A stretch of 64,000 bases of DNA from the NCBI GenBank assembly GCA_001314705.1, contig LJSU01000001.1:1-64000 (forward strand), in the 5' to 3' direction. The notes beneath the pieces are model-generated. The model was not told the origin of the DNA, made no database searches, and worked only from the letters and a program-made list of their open reading frames with translations. Shown piece after piece: positions 1 through 9,095 of this stretch; the stretch's first letter is position 1; each line of letters opens with the position of its first letter. The position numbers and the translations under genes are program-made. Origin of the DNA: Rhodobacteraceae bacterium HLUCCO07. Lineage in GTDB: Bacteria > Pseudomonadota > Alphaproteobacteria > Rhodobacterales > Rhodobacteraceae.

Positions 1-96
1 TCCGTGCATGGACGCACGGATGCTAACGTGGCAGGTGGGTCAGTTTTAGATGATCATAACCCACCCAGGTGGGTCACTTTTGCATGCCGATTCACA
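1..96. mobile_element. probable end of an IS21-family insertion sequence
   Basis: A 15-base unit, AGGTGGGTCAGTTTT (33-47), recurs with one mismatch at 67-81. Between the copies lies an inverted pair, ACCCACC (59-65) and GGTGGGT (68-74). Repeated GGTGGGTCA-TTTT units are characteristic, from memory, of the multiple terminal repeats of IS21-family elements. The stretch ending ATTCACA at 96 would fit an element terminus (TG...CA). No transposase gene is visible, so only the tip of the element lies in the window. A hairpin TCCGTGC/GCACGGA (1-7, 14-20) is also present. Confidence 0.4.
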
Positions 97-209
97 GCCA
101 AGAAGCTGCGGCGCCGGACAGCGATGTCGCCGGTTCCCGCGAAATTTCGGCCCTGCGGGAGGAAATCGCAGCGTTACGTGAGGAGTTGCGAGGGTCGGAA
201 ATTGGGTGA
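97..209 (+). pseudogene. 3' fragment of an unidentified gene ending in a coiled coil
   Basis: The open frame just inside the presumed element boundary encodes about 37 residues ending at TGA 207-209. Its last half is a heptad pattern (ISALREEIAALREEL) with Ile/Leu at a and d positions, typical of a C-terminal coiled coil. An ATG at 84 is in frame but lies within the presumed insertion-sequence end, so I read this as the tail of a gene cut by the insertion. The parent gene is not recognisable from so short a piece. Confidence 0.3.
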
Positions 210-813
210 AGGCGTCATCGCCGAAATGCCACTGAGCGGCCATGGGCGGAGAAACTATATTAAAACAATAACAACTTAGGATGGAGAACGTCCGATCCCG
301 TTCCCTCCGCCACTTGTTCCTTTGATACGCGTTCTCCCGATCCGGCTCCGGCCGGATATTTTTCTTTGTTTTCAGTGGTTATGCGGGAACCCCCGCTTGG
401 GGGCGAGGCTGAAGCGTCGCGGGCAGTGGACATGCCACTCGAGGGTGCCGCGAGCTGCAAGGCAGCTGTGATGCCGGTCGTGCTTCACTATTCTATTGCC
501 GACCCGCTCGGGTAGAGACGACGGGTCAGTTGCCGCGACATGTGCCGTAGGCCGCGACGTGGCCGCCTTGTGCATTGCCGGGTACTTCGAGCCGACGCTC
601 GCGCCGCCCTGATCCGCGCGGCGGCAGGTGGACGCACTGCGCCACCTTTTGAGCGGCTTCCTGTGCTGGCGGGCACCGGCCGGATCTGGGCCTTCGCGTT
701 CGGGGCCATGGCGGCGGTCGGTGGCGCGGCGCTTGCCATTGATGCCGCGCTTGGCGGGGCGCCGGACTTGCCAAGGGGACGCGCGTTCGTCACGGCGCCT
801 CTATTTCATAAAA
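210..813. other. stretch without a supported gene
   Basis: About 600 bases between the coiled-coil fragment and the Pho box. A frame from 540 to 884 contains a short hydrophobic run (roughly WAFAFGAMAAVGGAALAI) but runs through the Pho box and the pstS start region and matches no family I know. The region may be decayed coding sequence left by the rearrangement at the window edge. Confidence 0.4.
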
Positions 814-833
814 CTGTTACAAGAATCTTACAT
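814..833 (+). promoter_or_regulatory. Pho box upstream of pstS
   Basis: CTGTTAC (814-820) and ATCTTAC (825-831) form a direct repeat with 11-base periodicity, the layout of a PhoB binding site, 66 bases before the pstS start. Phosphate-starvation induction through PhoB is therefore likely, although phoB and phoR are not in the window. Confidence 0.7.
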
Positions 834-898
834 AGGGGTCACGTAAAGTGCTTATCCGGACGATGTTCTGTACCAAAACACTGACAGCAGGAGCTATC

Positions 899-1936
899 AT
901 GTCCTACACCAAAATCACCGTTTCGGCACTGGCACTGGCCGCCGTGTCCGCGACGACGGCCGCCGCGCGCGACAACATCCAGATCGCCGGATCTTCGACC
1001 GTGCTGCCATATGCGACGATCGTGGCCGAAGCCTTCGGCGAGAATTTCGATTTCCCGACCCCGGTGGTCGCCGGCGGCGGCTCGGGCGCCGGTCGCGCGA
1101 TGATGTGCGAAGGCGTGGGCGAGAACACCACCGACATCGCCAACTCGTCGTCGCGCATCGGGCAGTCCGACATCGACACCTGCGCCGCCAACGGCGTGGA
1201 AGAGATCATGGAAGTCCGCTTCGGCTATGACGGCATCGTCTTCGCCTCCGACATCGACGGCCCGGGCTTCGAATTCACCCCGGCCGACTGGTACAATGCG
1301 CTCGGCGAGACCGTGCTGGTGGACGGCGAGCTTGTCGCCAACCCGCATGACGAATGGTCGGACGTGAACGGCGACCTGCCGAAGCAGGAAATCCTCGCGC
1401 TGATCCCGGGCACCAAGCACGGCACCCGTGAAGTGTTCGACGAGAAGGTCATCATTGCCGGCTGCGAGGCCACCGGCGCGATGCAGGCGATGATCGACGA
1501 CGGCATGTCCGAGGACGACGCCGAAAGCGCCTGCATGAAGATCCGCACCGACGGCCGCTCGATCGACATCGACGGCGACTATACCGAGACGCTGCAGCGC
1601 CTCGAAAACGACCGCAACGCCATCGGCGTGTTCGGCCTGTCGTTCTACACCAACAACACCGACAAGCTGCGCGTCGGCACCATGAACGGCGTCACCCCCT
1701 CCACAGAGACCGTGGCCAACGGCGAGTATCCCGTGTCGCGTCCGCTCTACTTCTACGTCAAGCTGGCGCATGTCGGCGTGATCCCGGGGCTGGAAGAGTA
1801 CATCAACTTCTTCGTCTCCGACGACATGGCCGGCCCGGACGGTCCGCTCGCGAACTATGGCCTCGTGGCCGATCCGGAACTGACCGCAACCCAGGAGATG
1901 GTCCGGGATCTGACCCCGATGGGTCCGCTGAACTGA
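899..1936 (+). CDS. pstS: phosphate ABC transporter, periplasmic binding protein PstS
   Basis: First gene of the pstSCAB-phoU operon; binds phosphate in the periplasm and delivers it to PstCA. The ATG at 899 is preferred over in-frame 848 because a CAGGAG ribosome site lies just before it and the longer start would add residues ahead of the signal peptide. The 345-residue product has a signal peptide (about residues 1-23, cleavage after TTAAA). The phosphate-binding motif IAGSSTVLPYA follows, and GGGSGAGRA and SSSRIGQ segments line the ligand site in this family. Controlled by the Pho box upstream. Confidence 0.95.
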   Translation: MSYTKITVSALALAAVSATTAAARDNIQIAGSSTVLPYATIVAEAFGENFDFPTPVVAGGGSGAGRAMMCEGVGENTTDIANSSSRIGQSDIDTCAANGVEEIMEVRFGYDGIVFASDIDGPGFEFTPADWYNALGETVLVDGELVANPHDEWSDVNGDLPKQEILALIPGTKHGTREVFDEKVIIAGCEATGAMQAMIDDGMSEDDAESACMKIRTDGRSIDIDGDYTETLQRLENDRNAIGVFGLSFYTNNTDKLRVGTMNGVTPSTETVANGEYPVSRPLYFYVKLAHVGVIPGLEEYINFFVSDDMAGPDGPLANYGLVADPELTATQEMVRDLTPMGPLN

Positions 1937-1958
1937 CCCGTCTGAAGTGACCTTCGCT

Positions 1959-1980
1959 CCCGGCGCAGCTTCGCGCCGGG
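1959..1980 (+). terminator. hairpin between pstS and pstC
   Basis: Perfect 8-bp stem CCCGGCGC/GCGCCGGG with a 6-base loop (AGCTTC), followed by GGCTTTCTG. Without a long T tract it is more likely a partial terminator or an mRNA-stabilising hairpin. That would keep pstS, the abundant binding protein, above the membrane components. Confidence 0.5.
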
Positions 1981-2007
1981 GGCTTTCTGTCTGAAAGGCC
2001 GCACTCC

Positions 2008-3468
2008 ATGTCCGTCGCCCTTCTCTTCGGTCTCGTGATCGTTCTGGCCTGTGTCGGCTATTTAATCGGCCGGTACCGGGCCATCGCCAGCGTCGGTGGC
2101 GACATGAGAGGGCTGCATTCGTTGCCGTCCTTCTATGGCTGGCATGTCTTTCTCTTCACTACGGTGCCGTCGCTGCTCTTCCTTGCGCTCTGGTTGCTGG
2201 CGCAGCCGCTTGTGCTCGAGCGCAGCCTGTCGGAGTTCTTCCCGTCGGACCGGTTCGACTCTCCGACCGAGCGCACGCTGCTGCTGGCGGATGTGCGCCG
2301 CGTGGCCGAAGGGCTGGACAAGGCCGTCGATCAGGGTATTCTGACCGAGAGCCGCGCCGTTTCGCTCCGCACCGAATTCGGCAGCGTCCGCGACCGGCTG
2401 GCCGAGGCGGGCGTGGCGCTTGGCTCCGATGTCACTCCCGAAGTGCTGCGCGCCGCTCAGGACTACCGCAAACGCAGCGCTGCAGGGGCAGTGATCCGCA
2501 CCGCGCTGACGCTGCTGATCGCCGGGGCAGGCTTCGCATTTTCCATCTATGCTACCGGTCCGGCACTGCGTGCCCGGAGCCGGGTCGAAACGGTCATCCT
2601 CGTACTGCTGGCGCTCGCGTCCACCGTCGCGATCCTGACGACCGTCGGCATCGTGTTGTCGATGCTGTCGGAGTCGCTGCGCTTCTTCAGCATGTATCCC
2701 TGGCAGGATTTCTTCTTCGGTCTGACTTGGTCCCCAAACTTCCGCGGCAATTCCGAACTGGGCCTGCTGCCGCTGCTGTGGGGAACGCTGTACATCAGCC
2801 TCGTGGCGATGATCGTGGCCGTGCCGCTGGGGCTGTTCACCGCGATCTACCTCGCGGAATACGCCGGGCCGCGCACGCGGTCGGTGGTCAAGCCGATGAT
2901 CGAGGTGATCGCGGGCATTCCCACCGTGGTCTTTGGCCTGTTCGCGCTGGTCACGGTGGGCCCCTTCCTGCGCGACGCCTTCGCAGAGCCGCTGGGCCTG
3001 GGCAGCTCGGCCTCGTCGGTGATGACCGCGGGGATCGTGATCGGCATCCTGAACATCCCCTTCGTGTCGTCGTTGTCGGACGACATCATCAACGCCGTGC
3101 CCCAGGCGATGCGTGACGGCTCCTACGGGCTGGGCGCCACGAAATCCGAAACCGTGCGCCAGGTGCTGCTGCCGGCCGCGCTGCCGGGCATCGTCGGCGC
3201 GATCCTGCTGGCCGGATCCCGCGCCATCGGCGAGACGATGATCGTGACCATGGGCGCCGGCGCGGCGGCGCGGCTCGACCTCAACCCGTTCGAGGCGATG
3301 ACCACGATCACCGTCAAGATCGTCAGCCAGCTGACCGGCGATACCGAGTTCGATTCGCCCGAGACGCTGGTCGCCTTCGCGCTCGGCATGACGCTTTTCG
3401 TCATCACGCTTGGGCTGAATATCCTCGCGCTCGCCATCGTGCGAAGGTATCGGGAGCAGTACGAATGA
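2008..3468 (+). CDS. pstC: phosphate ABC transporter permease PstC
   Basis: 486-residue inner-membrane permease pairing with PstA. It is long compared with the roughly 320 residues of E. coli PstC. The extra N-terminal part holds two transmembrane segments, a roughly 80-residue soluble domain and further helices before the canonical core, an architecture usual in Alphaproteobacteria. The core contains the EAA-type cytoplasmic loop (GLGATKSETVRQVLLPAALPGI) that docks on PstB and ends with a membrane helix. Its stop overlaps the pstA start by four bases, indicating translational coupling. Confidence 0.93.
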   Translation: MSVALLFGLVIVLACVGYLIGRYRAIASVGGDMRGLHSLPSFYGWHVFLFTTVPSLLFLALWLLAQPLVLERSLSEFFPSDRFDSPTERTLLLADVRRVAEGLDKAVDQGILTESRAVSLRTEFGSVRDRLAEAGVALGSDVTPEVLRAAQDYRKRSAAGAVIRTALTLLIAGAGFAFSIYATGPALRARSRVETVILVLLALASTVAILTTVGIVLSMLSESLRFFSMYPWQDFFFGLTWSPNFRGNSELGLLPLLWGTLYISLVAMIVAVPLGLFTAIYLAEYAGPRTRSVVKPMIEVIAGIPTVVFGLFALVTVGPFLRDAFAEPLGLGSSASSVMTAGIVIGILNIPFVSSLSDDIINAVPQAMRDGSYGLGATKSETVRQVLLPAALPGIVGAILLAGSRAIGETMIVTMGAGAAARLDLNPFEAMTTITVKIVSQLTGDTEFDSPETLVAFALGMTLFVITLGLNILALAIVRRYREQYE

Positions 3469-4817
3469 CCCACGCAATGCACGATTCCGACGGCGCGCGC
3501 CCGAAGGGCAGCATGTTTGTCGAGGACGCCCACACCAGGCGGCGCAACCGCGCCGAGGCCCGGTTCAGGCTCTACGGGCTGGCCGCGGTGACGATCAGCC
3601 TCGTCGTGCTCGCGGTGATGCTGATCACGATATTCTCGGACGGCGTGTCGTCATTCCGGCAGGCGTCTGTGACCTTCGACGTCACGCTGGAAGAAGAGGC
3701 GCTCGACCCGGAAGAAACCCGCGAGCGCAGCGACCTGATGCGGGTGACGACGATCGGCTACGGCAACCTTCTGGGACGTCAGCTCAACGCGTATCTGGAA
3801 CGGCGCGGCCTGACCGTGGAAGGGGTGTCCGACCGCGACGTGGCTGCGCTGATCTCGCGCGACGCGCCGGCGCAACTGCGCGACATGGTGCTCGCCGACC
3901 CGTCGCTGATCGGCGAGACGATCTCGTTCAAGGTTCTGGCCCAGGGGCGGATCGACGGCTACCTGAAAGGCCGCGTCACCCGCGACTCCGCCCTGCGCGA
4001 CGTGAACATCTCGCCCGAGCAACTCGAACTCGCCGACCTGATGCGCGAGGCCGGGGTGCTGACTGTGGGCTTCAACTGGGGTTTCTTCACCCTGCCGGAC
4101 GCCTCGGACCAGCGGCCCGAAGCGGCCGGCCTCGGCGTCGCCCTGATCGGCTCGGCCTACATGATGCTGCTGGTGCTGGTCATGTGCCTGCCGCTGGGGG
4201 TTGCCGCGTCGATCTACCTGGAGGAATTCGCGCCGAGGAACCGGTGGACCGACCTGATCGAGGTGAACATCTCCAACCTCGCCGCGGTGCCGTCCATCGT
4301 GTACGGCATCCTCGGGCTGGCGGTGTTCATCAACTTCATGGCGCTGCCGCTGTCCTCCCCGCTGGTTGGCGCGCTGGTGCTGACGCTGATGACCCTTCCC
4401 ACGGTCATCATCGCCACGCGCGCCGCAATCCGGGCGGTGCCTCCTTCGATCCGCGATGCGGCGCTCGGCGTCGGCGCATCGAAGATCCAGACCGTGTTCC
4501 ACCACGTTCTGCCGCAGGCGGCCCCGGGCATCCTGACCGGCACGATCCTAGGCCTTGCCAACGCGCTTGGCGAGACGGCGCCGCTCCTGCTGATCGGCAT
4601 GGTCGCCTTCGTGGACAACTACCCGGCCAGCCCGCTTGAGGGCGGCTTCCTCGACCCGGCCACCGCGCTGCCGGTACAGGTCTACGGCTGGGCCTCACGC
4701 GCCGACGCGGCCTTCATCGAACGCTCGGCCGGTGCGATCATCGTGCTGCTGGCCTTCCTGTTCGCCATGAATATCATCGCGATCATCCTGCGCCGCCGCT
4801 TCGAACGCCGCTGGTAA
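3465..4817 (+). CDS. pstA: phosphate ABC transporter permease PstA
   Basis: 450 residues, with an N-terminal transmembrane helix and a periplasmic domain of about 150 residues before the usual permease core. As with PstC here, it is longer than the enterobacterial protein. The EAA loop is visible as ALGVGASKIQTVFHHVLPQA, followed by GLANALGETAPLLL. It starts inside the pstC stop (ATGA) and is 15 bases from pstB, so the operon is tightly coupled. Confidence 0.93.
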   Translation: MTHAMHDSDGARPKGSMFVEDAHTRRRNRAEARFRLYGLAAVTISLVVLAVMLITIFSDGVSSFRQASVTFDVTLEEEALDPEETRERSDLMRVTTIGYGNLLGRQLNAYLERRGLTVEGVSDRDVAALISRDAPAQLRDMVLADPSLIGETISFKVLAQGRIDGYLKGRVTRDSALRDVNISPEQLELADLMREAGVLTVGFNWGFFTLPDASDQRPEAAGLGVALIGSAYMMLLVLVMCLPLGVAASIYLEEFAPRNRWTDLIEVNISNLAAVPSIVYGILGLAVFINFMALPLSSPLVGALVLTLMTLPTVIIATRAAIRAVPPSIRDAALGVGASKIQTVFHHVLPQAAPGILTGTILGLANALGETAPLLLIGMVAFVDNYPASPLEGGFLDPATALPVQVYGWASRADAAFIERSAGAIIVLLAFLFAMNIIAIILRRRFERRW

Positions 4818-4832
4818 ACAAGGACAGGCCCC

Positions 4833-5630
4833 ATGTATGATACTCAAGTTACGGAGAGAGCCGTGGACAGCAAAAAGATCAAGTTTCAATGCAGGAACGT
4901 GCAGGTCTATTATGGCTCGACCCACGCCATCAAGGACGTGAACGTCGATATCGAGGACAAGACGGTCACCGCCTTCATCGGGCCTTCGGGCTGTGGCAAG
5001 TCGACCTTCCTGCGCTGCCTGAACCGCATGAACGATACGATCGACAGCTGCCGGGTCGAAGGTGACATCAACCTGGACGGCAAGAATATCTATGATCACG
5101 ACGTGGACCCGGTCCAATTGCGCGCGAAAGTGGGCATGGTCTTTCAGAAGCCGAATCCCTTCCCCAAGTCGATCTATGACAATGTCGCCTATGGCCCCAA
5201 GATCCATGGCATGGCCCGGAACAAGGCCGAACTCGACGAGATCGTGGAAAAGAGCCTGCGTCGCGCAGCGCTCTGGGACGAGGTCAAGGACCGGCTCGAT
5301 ACCCCCGGCACTGGCCTGTCCGGCGGCCAGCAGCAGCGCCTGTGCATCGCGCGCGCCGTGGCCACTGCCCCCGAGGTGCTTTTGATGGACGAGCCGTGCT
5401 CCGCGCTCGACCCGATCGCCACGGCCCAGGTGGAAGAGTTGATCGACGAACTGAAGCAACGCTACTCGGTGGTGATCGTCACCCACTCGATGCAGCAGGC
5501 CGCCCGTGTCAGTCAGAGAACCGCCTTCTTCCATCTCGGAGACCTGGTGGAATTCGACGACACAGACACGATTTTCACCAACCCGCACGATCCACGGACC
5601 GAAAGCTATATCAGCGGTCGGATCGGGTAA
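4833..5630 (+). CDS. pstB: phosphate ABC transporter ATP-binding protein PstB
   Basis: 265-residue ATPase energising PstCA. Walker [10 protein letters not shown] (residues 50-58), ABC signature LSGGQQQR (162-169) and Walker B VLLMDEP (182-188) are intact; the Q-loop is in [11 protein letters not shown]. Length is normal for PstB. A later in-frame GTG at 4863 is an alternative start, but AAGGACAGG precedes the chosen ATG. Confidence 0.96.
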   Translation: MYDTQVTERAVDSKKIKFQCRNVQVYYGSTHAIKDVNVDIEDKTVTAFIGPSGCGKSTFLRCLNRMNDTIDSCRVEGDINLDGKNIYDHDVDPVQLRAKVGMVFQKPNPFPKSIYDNVAYGPKIHGMARNKAELDEIVEKSLRRAALWDEVKDRLDTPGTGLSGGQQQRLCIARAVATAPEVLLMDEPCSALDPIATAQVEELIDELKQRYSVVIVTHSMQQAARVSQRTAFFHLGDLVEFDDTDTIFTNPHDPRTESYISGRIG

Positions 5631-5641
5631 GGATACGTATC

Positions 5642-6361
5642 ATGACTTCGCAGCATATCGTATCATCCTTCGACCGCGACCTCGAAGCTCTCCAGGCGAT
5701 GATCGTGAAGATGGGCAGCCAGGCGGAAAAGGCGATCAACAACGCGATCACGGCCCTTGAAACCCGCGACATGGACCTGAGCCAGAAGATCCGGCGCGAC
5801 GACAAGATCATCGACACGATGGATGAAGAGATCAAGTCGGAAACCGCCCGCGTCCTGGCCCTGCGCGCGCCAACGGCGGGCGACCTGCGCACCGTGCTGT
5901 CGGTGATGACGATAAGTTCGCACTTGGAGCGTTGTGGCGACTACGCCAAGAACATCGCCAAGCGCAACACCGTACTGGTCGACATGACACCGATCGACGG
6001 CACGGTGCCTGCATTGCGGCGCATGGCGCGCATGGTCGAGCAGATGCTGACCGACGCGCTGCAGGCCTATATCGAGCGCGACGCCGAAAAGGCCGAGGAC
6101 GTGCGGACGCGCGATCTCGAGGTCGATCAGATGTACAACACGCTGTTCCGGTCGCTTCTCACGCATATGATGGAGGACCCGCGCAACATCACGGCCAGCA
6201 TGCACCTGCACTTCATCGCCAAGAATATCGAGCGCATGGGCGACCACGCCACCTCGATCAGTGATCAGACGATCTATCTGGTCACCGGCGAAATGCCGGA
6301 TGAGGATCGCCCGAAGGGGGACACGACGGCCCTGGGCGGGGCCGGCGAAAACGCCGAGTGA
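5642..6361 (+). CDS. phoU: phosphate signalling regulator PhoU
   Basis: 239-residue peripheral protein that links PstSCAB activity to the PhoR kinase and limits phosphate uptake. The ATG at 5642, 11 bases after pstB, gives the expected MTSQHIVSSFDRDLEAL start. Two PhoU repeats are seen, each with a metal-binding E-x3-D-x3-N type helix (LERCGDYAKNIAKR and IERMGDHATSISDQ). In most relatives phoB follows; here the next gene is convergent modC, so the signalling genes are elsewhere. Confidence 0.95.
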   Translation: MTSQHIVSSFDRDLEALQAMIVKMGSQAEKAINNAITALETRDMDLSQKIRRDDKIIDTMDEEIKSETARVLALRAPTAGDLRTVLSVMTISSHLERCGDYAKNIAKRNTVLVDMTPIDGTVPALRRMARMVEQMLTDALQAYIERDAEKAEDVRTRDLEVDQMYNTLFRSLLTHMMEDPRNITASMHLHFIAKNIERMGDHATSISDQTIYLVTGEMPDEDRPKGDTTALGGAGENAE

Positions 6362-6456
6362 AGCCGGTCGGCACGCCCCGGACATGGAGCCGACAAAACC
6401 CAAGGGTCGGCCACACCACAGTTGTGATGGCCCCACCGTGCGGGTCTCCCGGGCAA

Positions 6457-7569
6457 TCAGGGCGGGGCGACCGCATCGGCCCTGGGCCATGCCTGGCGGT
6501 CGAACGAGACCGATTTGACAAGCGCGAAGGTCTGCGCCCCCTGGACAAGCCCCAGCTCCCGCACGGCGGCCCGCGTGATACGCGCGCGCAAGTTCTGACC
6601 ACCCAGATCCAGCAGAAGCTCGGCATGCGCGGTGTCGGGCTCTTCGGAGATACTCAGCACGCGCGCATCGAGGATGTTGCGGATGCTCAACCCTTCGGGC
6701 CTTGAGCGCGCCAGCGACACATCGCGCGCCCGCACGCGCAGGCGAACCTCGGCACCCGGTGTGAGGCCGATCTCCGGCACTTCGAGCGCGAAGCCGCCCA
6801 ACTCGACCCGCGTCAGGTGAAGCGCCGTGTCCTGTGCCGCGACATGCCCCCTGAGCATCGAACCCGCCTCGAACCGGCCCTGCACGTCGGCAAGGTCGAG
6901 GCGTTCGAGCACCTCGGCCACGCCGCCGGTCGCCACGATCTGTCCAGCGGAAAGCGCCACGATGCGGTCGCAAAGCTGGGTCACCTCTTCAAGCGCGTGG
7001 GTGACATAGATGATGGGAATGTCGAAGGCCGTGGCCAGCCGGGAAACGTAGGGGAGGATCTCTGCCTTGCGGCGGGTATCGAGCGCGGCCAGCGGTTCGT
7101 CCATCAACAGGAGCCGGGGCCGTGCCAGCATGGTACGCCCGATTGCGACGCGCTGGCGTTCCCCGCCCGAAAGCTGGGCGGCGCGGCGGTCGAACAGCGG
7201 CGCAAGGTCGAGTATGTCCACGACATCGTCGAAGCCATAGTGCGCCGGAACGTCCGCCGCGCGCTTGTGGGCGTAATCGAGATTGCCCCGCGCGCTCAGA
7301 TGCGGAAACAGCCGGGCGTCCTGGAACACGTAGCCAACGCCGCGCAGATGCGGCGCCAGGCGTCTGCGCCCGCCTTGCCAGACCTCTTCGCCAAAATGCA
7401 CCCGGCCGCTTGCCCGCCGCTCGAACCCCGCGATCACGCGCAGCAGCGTGGACTTGCCACAGCCCGACGGGCCGAAAAGCGCCGTGATCCCGCTGCCGGG
7501 GAAGACTTGCGCCACCGAAAGCTCGAATTCGGGATATTGCACGCGCACATCGACGGAAAGATCGGCCAT
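6457..7569 (-). CDS. modC: molybdate ABC transporter ATP-binding protein ModC
   Basis: 370-residue ATPase of the molybdate importer. Walker [10 protein letters not shown] (residues 33-41), signature LSGGERQR (133-140) and Walker B LLLMDEP are present. The C-terminal third (after about residue 290) is a MOP/TOBE domain that senses oxyanion. Last gene of modABC, three bases after modB, and convergent with phoU across a 95-base gap. Confidence 0.93.
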   Translation of the reverse strand: MADLSVDVRVQYPEFELSVAQVFPGSGITALFGPSGCGKSTLLRVIAGFERRASGRVHFGEEVWQGGRRRLAPHLRGVGYVFQDARLFPHLSARGNLDYAHKRAADVPAHYGFDDVVDILDLAPLFDRRAAQLSGGERQRVAIGRTMLARPRLLLMDEPLAALDTRRKAEILPYVSRLATAFDIPIIYVTHALEEVTQLCDRIVALSAGQIVATGGVAEVLERLDLADVQGRFEAGSMLRGHVAAQDTALHLTRVELGGFALEVPEIGLTPGAEVRLRVRARDVSLARSRPEGLSIRNILDARVLSISEEPDTAHAELLLDLGGQNLRARITRAAVRELGLVQGAQTFALVKSVSFDRQAWPRADAVAPP

Positions 7570-7572
7570 GGT

Positions 7573-8250
7573 CTACCCCACGTGCACGGGAAAACGGCGG
7601 TTGAACATATAGACCGACAGCAGCGCGGTGAACGAGAACACCAGCAGGATCGCCGCCAGGCCATGCGCGGCGGCATAATCGATGGTTTCGACGTTCTCGT
7701 AGATCTGGATCGACACCACCTTGGTGCGGTCGGGGATGTTGCCTCCGACCATGAGGACCACGCCGAACTCACCGATCGTATGGGCGAATGTCAGCACCGT
7801 TGCCGTGAGATAGCCCCGCACCGCCATCGGCGTGGCTATGGTGAGAAAAGCGTCCATCGGCGTGGCGCGCAGGCTGGCTGCCGCCTCGAGGGGCCCGCGC
7901 CCCACGGCCTCGAACGCACCTTGCAGCGGCTGGACCATGAACGGAAGCGAGTAGATGGCCGAGGCGATGATCAGGCCCAGGAACGAGAATGTCAGCGTGG
8001 TCCCCGTCACCGACAACCACAGCCCACCGATGGTGGAATTGGGACTGAGAAACACCAGCAGATAGAAGCCAAGCACCGTTGGAGGCAGCACCAGCGGCAA
8101 GGCTGTCACCGCCTCGACCACCGATCTCGCACGCGACCGCGTATGCGCGAGCCACCAGGCGATCGGCGTGCCGATGATGAGCAGGATCACGGTGGTGATC
8201 GCGGCCAGCCGGATGGTCAGGAACAGCGGTCCAAGATCGGGAAGCGTCAT
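7573..8250 (-). CDS. modB: molybdate ABC transporter permease ModB
   Basis: 225-residue integral membrane protein with five predicted helices and the EAA docking loop (AAASLRATPMDAFLTIATPMA). Typical ModB signatures include TVLGFYLL near the middle and HTIGEFGVVLMVGG in the second half. It starts one base after modA ends, so the three transporter genes form one transcript. Confidence 0.93.
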   Translation of the reverse strand: MTLPDLGPLFLTIRLAAITTVILLIIGTPIAWWLAHTRSRARSVVEAVTALPLVLPPTVLGFYLLVFLSPNSTIGGLWLSVTGTTLTFSFLGLIIASAIYSLPFMVQPLQGAFEAVGRGPLEAAASLRATPMDAFLTIATPMAVRGYLTATVLTFAHTIGEFGVVLMVGGNIPDRTKVVSIQIYENVETIDYAAAHGLAAILLVFSFTALLSVYMFNRRFPVHVG

Positions 8251-8251
8251 G

Positions 8252-9031
8252 TCAATCCCCGACTGCGTAACCGAAGCGCTCGATCACCGCGGCGGCCTCA
8301 TCGGTGCGCAGGAACGCGAGAAATGCCTGCGCTGCGGCGTTGTCCGCGCCATGGTCGAGCAGCACGGCATCCTGACGGATCGGCGTGAAGAGTTCCTGCG
8401 GCACCTCCCAGCTGCTGCCTTGGCTGGTGGCGCGTGGGCTGGTGACTGCCGACAGCGCCACGAAACCCAACTCGGCGGCGCCGGTCGCGACCATGGAATG
8501 GGTCTGGCCAACGTTCTGCCCCATCACGAGCTTGGGTTGCAGCGCCTCCCAAAGGCCCAGTGACTGCAACGCCTCGCGCGCGGCTACGCCATAGGGCGCA
8601 AGGTCGGGATTGGCCAGCGCCACGAAGCGCAAATCCGGATTTTCGAGCGCTGCAGCGCCATCCGCGCCAATCCGACCGGGATCGTCGCTCCAGAGCACCA
8701 GCCGACCGATGGCATAAGTGAACGATGTCCCGGCCACCGCCTTTCCATCCTCGATCAGTCTTGCGGGCGTGGCGGCATCGGCCGAGAGCATCACATCGAA
8801 GGGCGCACCCTCTCGGATCTGGGCAAGAAGCTTGCCGGTCGAGCCCGTGGTCAGTTGCAGATCATGGCCGGTCGCGTTGCGAAAGGGCTCGACCATCGCC
8901 TCGGCTGCTTCGGCAAAATTGGCGGCAGTGGCGACCAGCGCGCTCTCCGCGGATGCCTGTAGCGGGAGACCTGCAACGAAAAGGGCCGATATCGCCATGA
9001 TCGTGAACCGGCGCGCGACGTGAATGAGCAT
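8252..9031 (-). CDS. modA: molybdate-binding periplasmic protein ModA
   Basis: 259 residues: signal peptide (about 1-28), then the oxyanion-binding core with TTGSTGKL and a C-terminal segment ending in AAVIERFGYAV, all typical of ModA. I place the start at 9031 rather than 9058. AGGGA lies seven bases upstream of 9031, while the longer version would begin inside the palindromic operator at 9047-9068. First gene of modABC and just downstream of the ModE-like gene. Confidence 0.92.
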   Translation of the reverse strand: MLIHVARRFTIMAISALFVAGLPLQASAESALVATAANFAEAAEAMVEPFRNATGHDLQLTTGSTGKLLAQIREGAPFDVMLSADAATPARLIEDGKAVAGTSFTYAIGRLVLWSDDPGRIGADGAAALENPDLRFVALANPDLAPYGVAAREALQSLGLWEALQPKLVMGQNVGQTHSMVATGAAELGFVALSAVTSPRATSQGSSWEVPQELFTPIRQDAVLLDHGADNAAAQAFLAFLRTDEAAAVIERFGYAVGD

Positions 9032-9046
9032 CGGGGATTCCCTGCT

Positions 9047-9068
9047 GATATGGTTCATGAAACATATC
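9047..9068. promoter_or_regulatory. palindromic operator candidate for the ModE-like regulator
   Basis: GATATG (9047-9052) and CATATC (9063-9068) flank GTTCATGAAA, making a 22-base near-perfect palindrome with one mismatched pair. It sits between the regulator gene and modA, 15 bases from the modA start, where repressor binding would block transcription. ModE boxes in Alphaproteobacteria are inverted repeats built on TATAT-like half sites; this one is related but not identical. Confidence 0.5.
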
Positions 9069-9095
9069 GCAGGCGGATCATTGGACGGTCAATCG

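Noticed and set aside
540-884. Open frame with a hydrophobic run upstream of pstS
   Set aside because: It passes through the Pho box and into the pstS leader. One hydrophobic segment is not enough evidence for a gene.
839-1771. 310-residue minus-strand open frame opposite pstS
   Set aside because: Antisense shadow of pstS; no domain, no ribosome site.
2062-3477. Long minus-strand open frame opposite pstC
   Set aside because: His/Arg/Gln-rich low-complexity translation, antisense to a clear PstC gene; a composition artefact.
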